From positions 624-6,227 of the forward strand of contig DFHC01000155.1 of NCBI GenBank assembly GCA_002372575.1: DNA of 5,604 bases, given 5' to 3'. Positions 4,732-5,604 of this stretch are shown here, piece by piece. The position numbers and the translations under genes are program-made. Positions within the stretch are counted from its first letter, which is position 1. The number at the start of each line of letters is the position of its first letter. The stretch is from a bacterium UBA3734. Lineage in GTDB: Bacteria; Bacteroidota; Bacteroidia; Bacteroidales; Bacteroidaceae. The notes beneath the pieces were generated by a model. It had not been told where the DNA came from and made no database searches. It worked only from the letters and a program-made list of their open reading frames with translations.

Positions 4732-5604
4732 ATGACCATGGAAGGAGCCAATCTTATTTTTAAAATCGACGACGGGCGCGGTATGCTCTCTTTCGAGGGC
4801 AGGCTCGACACAACGGCAACGACGCACGTGCAGCAGGAGCTGGACCAGGTGTTTCAAAATGCTGCCAGCATCGCGGAACTGACGTGGGATGCCAGCGGCA
4901 TGACCTATATTTCCAGCTCCGGCCTGCGCATCATGCTGATGCTGAGGAAGCGTTTTCCGTCTTTCAAAGTAACCAATGTGTGTCCCGACGTCTATAGCGT
5001 GTTCGAGATGACGGGTTTCACGAAGATGATGCCGGTGGAGCGCGGTCTGCGGCAGATGAGCGTGGAGGGCTGCGAGGAAATTGGTCGCGGCGGCGTGGGC
5101 GTGGTCTATCGCGTGTCGGACGATACGATTATCAAGGTGTTTCGCGAGGGCACGGGCATGGCCGACGTCTCCAACGAAATCGTCATGGCCAAGGAGGCCT
5201 TTCTGCTCGGAATGCCCACCGCCATCTCGTTCGACATGGTGCAGGTGGGCAGGCAATACGGACTGGTGTACGAGCTGCTCAGGGCGCATACGCTGAGCCA
5301 GTGCTTGAAGGCGCATCCTGATCAGGTGGACCACTATGCGCGGCTGTATGCCGGACTATTTCGCCAGCTTCATAGCATTGAGGTTCCTGCCAACGGCGTT
5401 ATTCCCAACGCCCACGAAAACGACGAGCGCAGCATCAATCATATCCGCCGCTATTTCGACGACAAATCCGTGGATATGCTCCTGCAAGTTCACCGTGCGA
5501 TTCCGCAAGACAAGCGCCTGCTGCACTGCGACCTGCAATCGAAAAACGCGATGGTGCAGGGCGACGAGCTCATGCTCATTGACATGGGCGAGGTGGGCTA
5601 CGGC
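4732..5604 (+). CDS. STAS domain fused to an APH-like kinase (partial, runs off the window)
   Basis: The frame is open from ATG 4732 to the window edge (291 codons, no stop); ATG 4738 is an alternative start. Residues about 7-105 form a STAS domain, as in anti-sigma factor antagonists, with the core DASGMTYISSSGLRIM (53-68). The position matching the phosphorylated serine of SpoIIAA is S62; the usual preceding Asp is S61 here. Residues from about 113 form a kinase fold: glycine-rich loop IGRGGVGVVY (117-126), probable ATP lysine K135 in IIKVF, possible helix-C glutamate E149 or E155, hinge YELL, catalytic loop HCDLQSKN (265-272, H-x-D-x4-N) and metal-binding IDMGE (D284). The pattern resembles the aminoglycoside-phosphotransferase superfamily, notably the group TIGR02172 first described in Fibrobacter. 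The protein is cytoplasmic, with no signal peptide or membrane segment. It follows the rhodanese gene by 11 nt with a weak GAAGAA site, so it should share that promoter. The substrate is unknown; drug resistance is unlikely, and a signalling role is an inference from the STAS domain. Confidence 0.85.
   Translation, partial: MTMEGANLIFKIDDGRGMLSFEGRLDTTATTHVQQELDQVFQNAASIAELTWDASGMTYISSSGLRIMLMLRKRFPSFKVTNVCPDVYSVFEMTGFTKMMPVERGLRQMSVEGCEEIGRGGVGVVYRVSDDTIIKVFREGTGMADVSNEIVMAKEAFLLGMPTAISFDMVQVGRQYGLVYELLRAHTLSQCLKAHPDQVDHYARLYAGLFRQLHSIEVPANGVIPNAHENDERSINHIRRYFDDKSVDMLLQVHRAIPQDKRLLHCDLQSKNAMVQGDELMLIDMGEVGYG

Noticed and set aside
4675..5334. Minus-strand open frame of 219 codons opposite the STAS-kinase
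   Set aside because: The plus strand has clear STAS and kinase motifs; the antisense product is His/Ala/Leu-rich with no recognisable domain.

Overview
The window looks like chromosome of a Bacteroidales bacterium, most likely Prevotella or a close relative. The evidence is a Bacteroidetes-type SSB followed by a GldE-like protein, two promoters with the Bacteroidetes -7 box TAnnTTTG (both read TACCTTTG), a surface protein whose C-terminus follows the Prevotella pattern (VYNLQGQRV ... GVFIQNGKKVVVK), a short 'YLKPSC...' peptide gene of a kind common in Prevotella, and generally weak Shine-Dalgarno signals. No database search was possible, so family names rest on motif recognition.

Layout: (1) Positions 1-1811, plus strand: the last 18 codons of an upstream gene (possibly mutY), then ssb and gldE, closely packed and probably one transcript. 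gldE has to start at a TTG. (2) Positions 1812-1968: a strong hairpin with A and T tracts on either side that can stop transcription from both directions, then two GC-rich hairpins that look like a dispersed repeat. (3) Positions 1969-3923, minus strand: a two-gene unit made of a 58-codon peptide gene and a 577-residue secreted protein with a type IX secretion-like C-terminal tail, read from a promoter near 3989-4020. (4) Positions 3924-4276: an AT-rich divergent intergenic region with an imperfect 30-nt-period direct repeat and two 18-nt imperfect palindromes. (5) Positions 4276-5604, plus strand: a promoter, a lipoprotein rhodanese, and 11 nt later a gene that is open to the window edge and encodes an N-terminal STAS domain fused to an aminoglycoside-phosphotransferase-like kinase.

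The most interesting item is the STAS-kinase fusion. It joins the phosphoacceptor-type domain of anti-sigma antagonists to a kinase with all main catalytic residues, in what looks like an operon with an exported sulfurtransferase. ssb and gldE are housekeeping and envelope genes with no evident functional link to the rest. The peptide and surface-protein pair is probably an accessory cell-surface unit; the surface protein shows a base-composition break that suggests mosaic origin.
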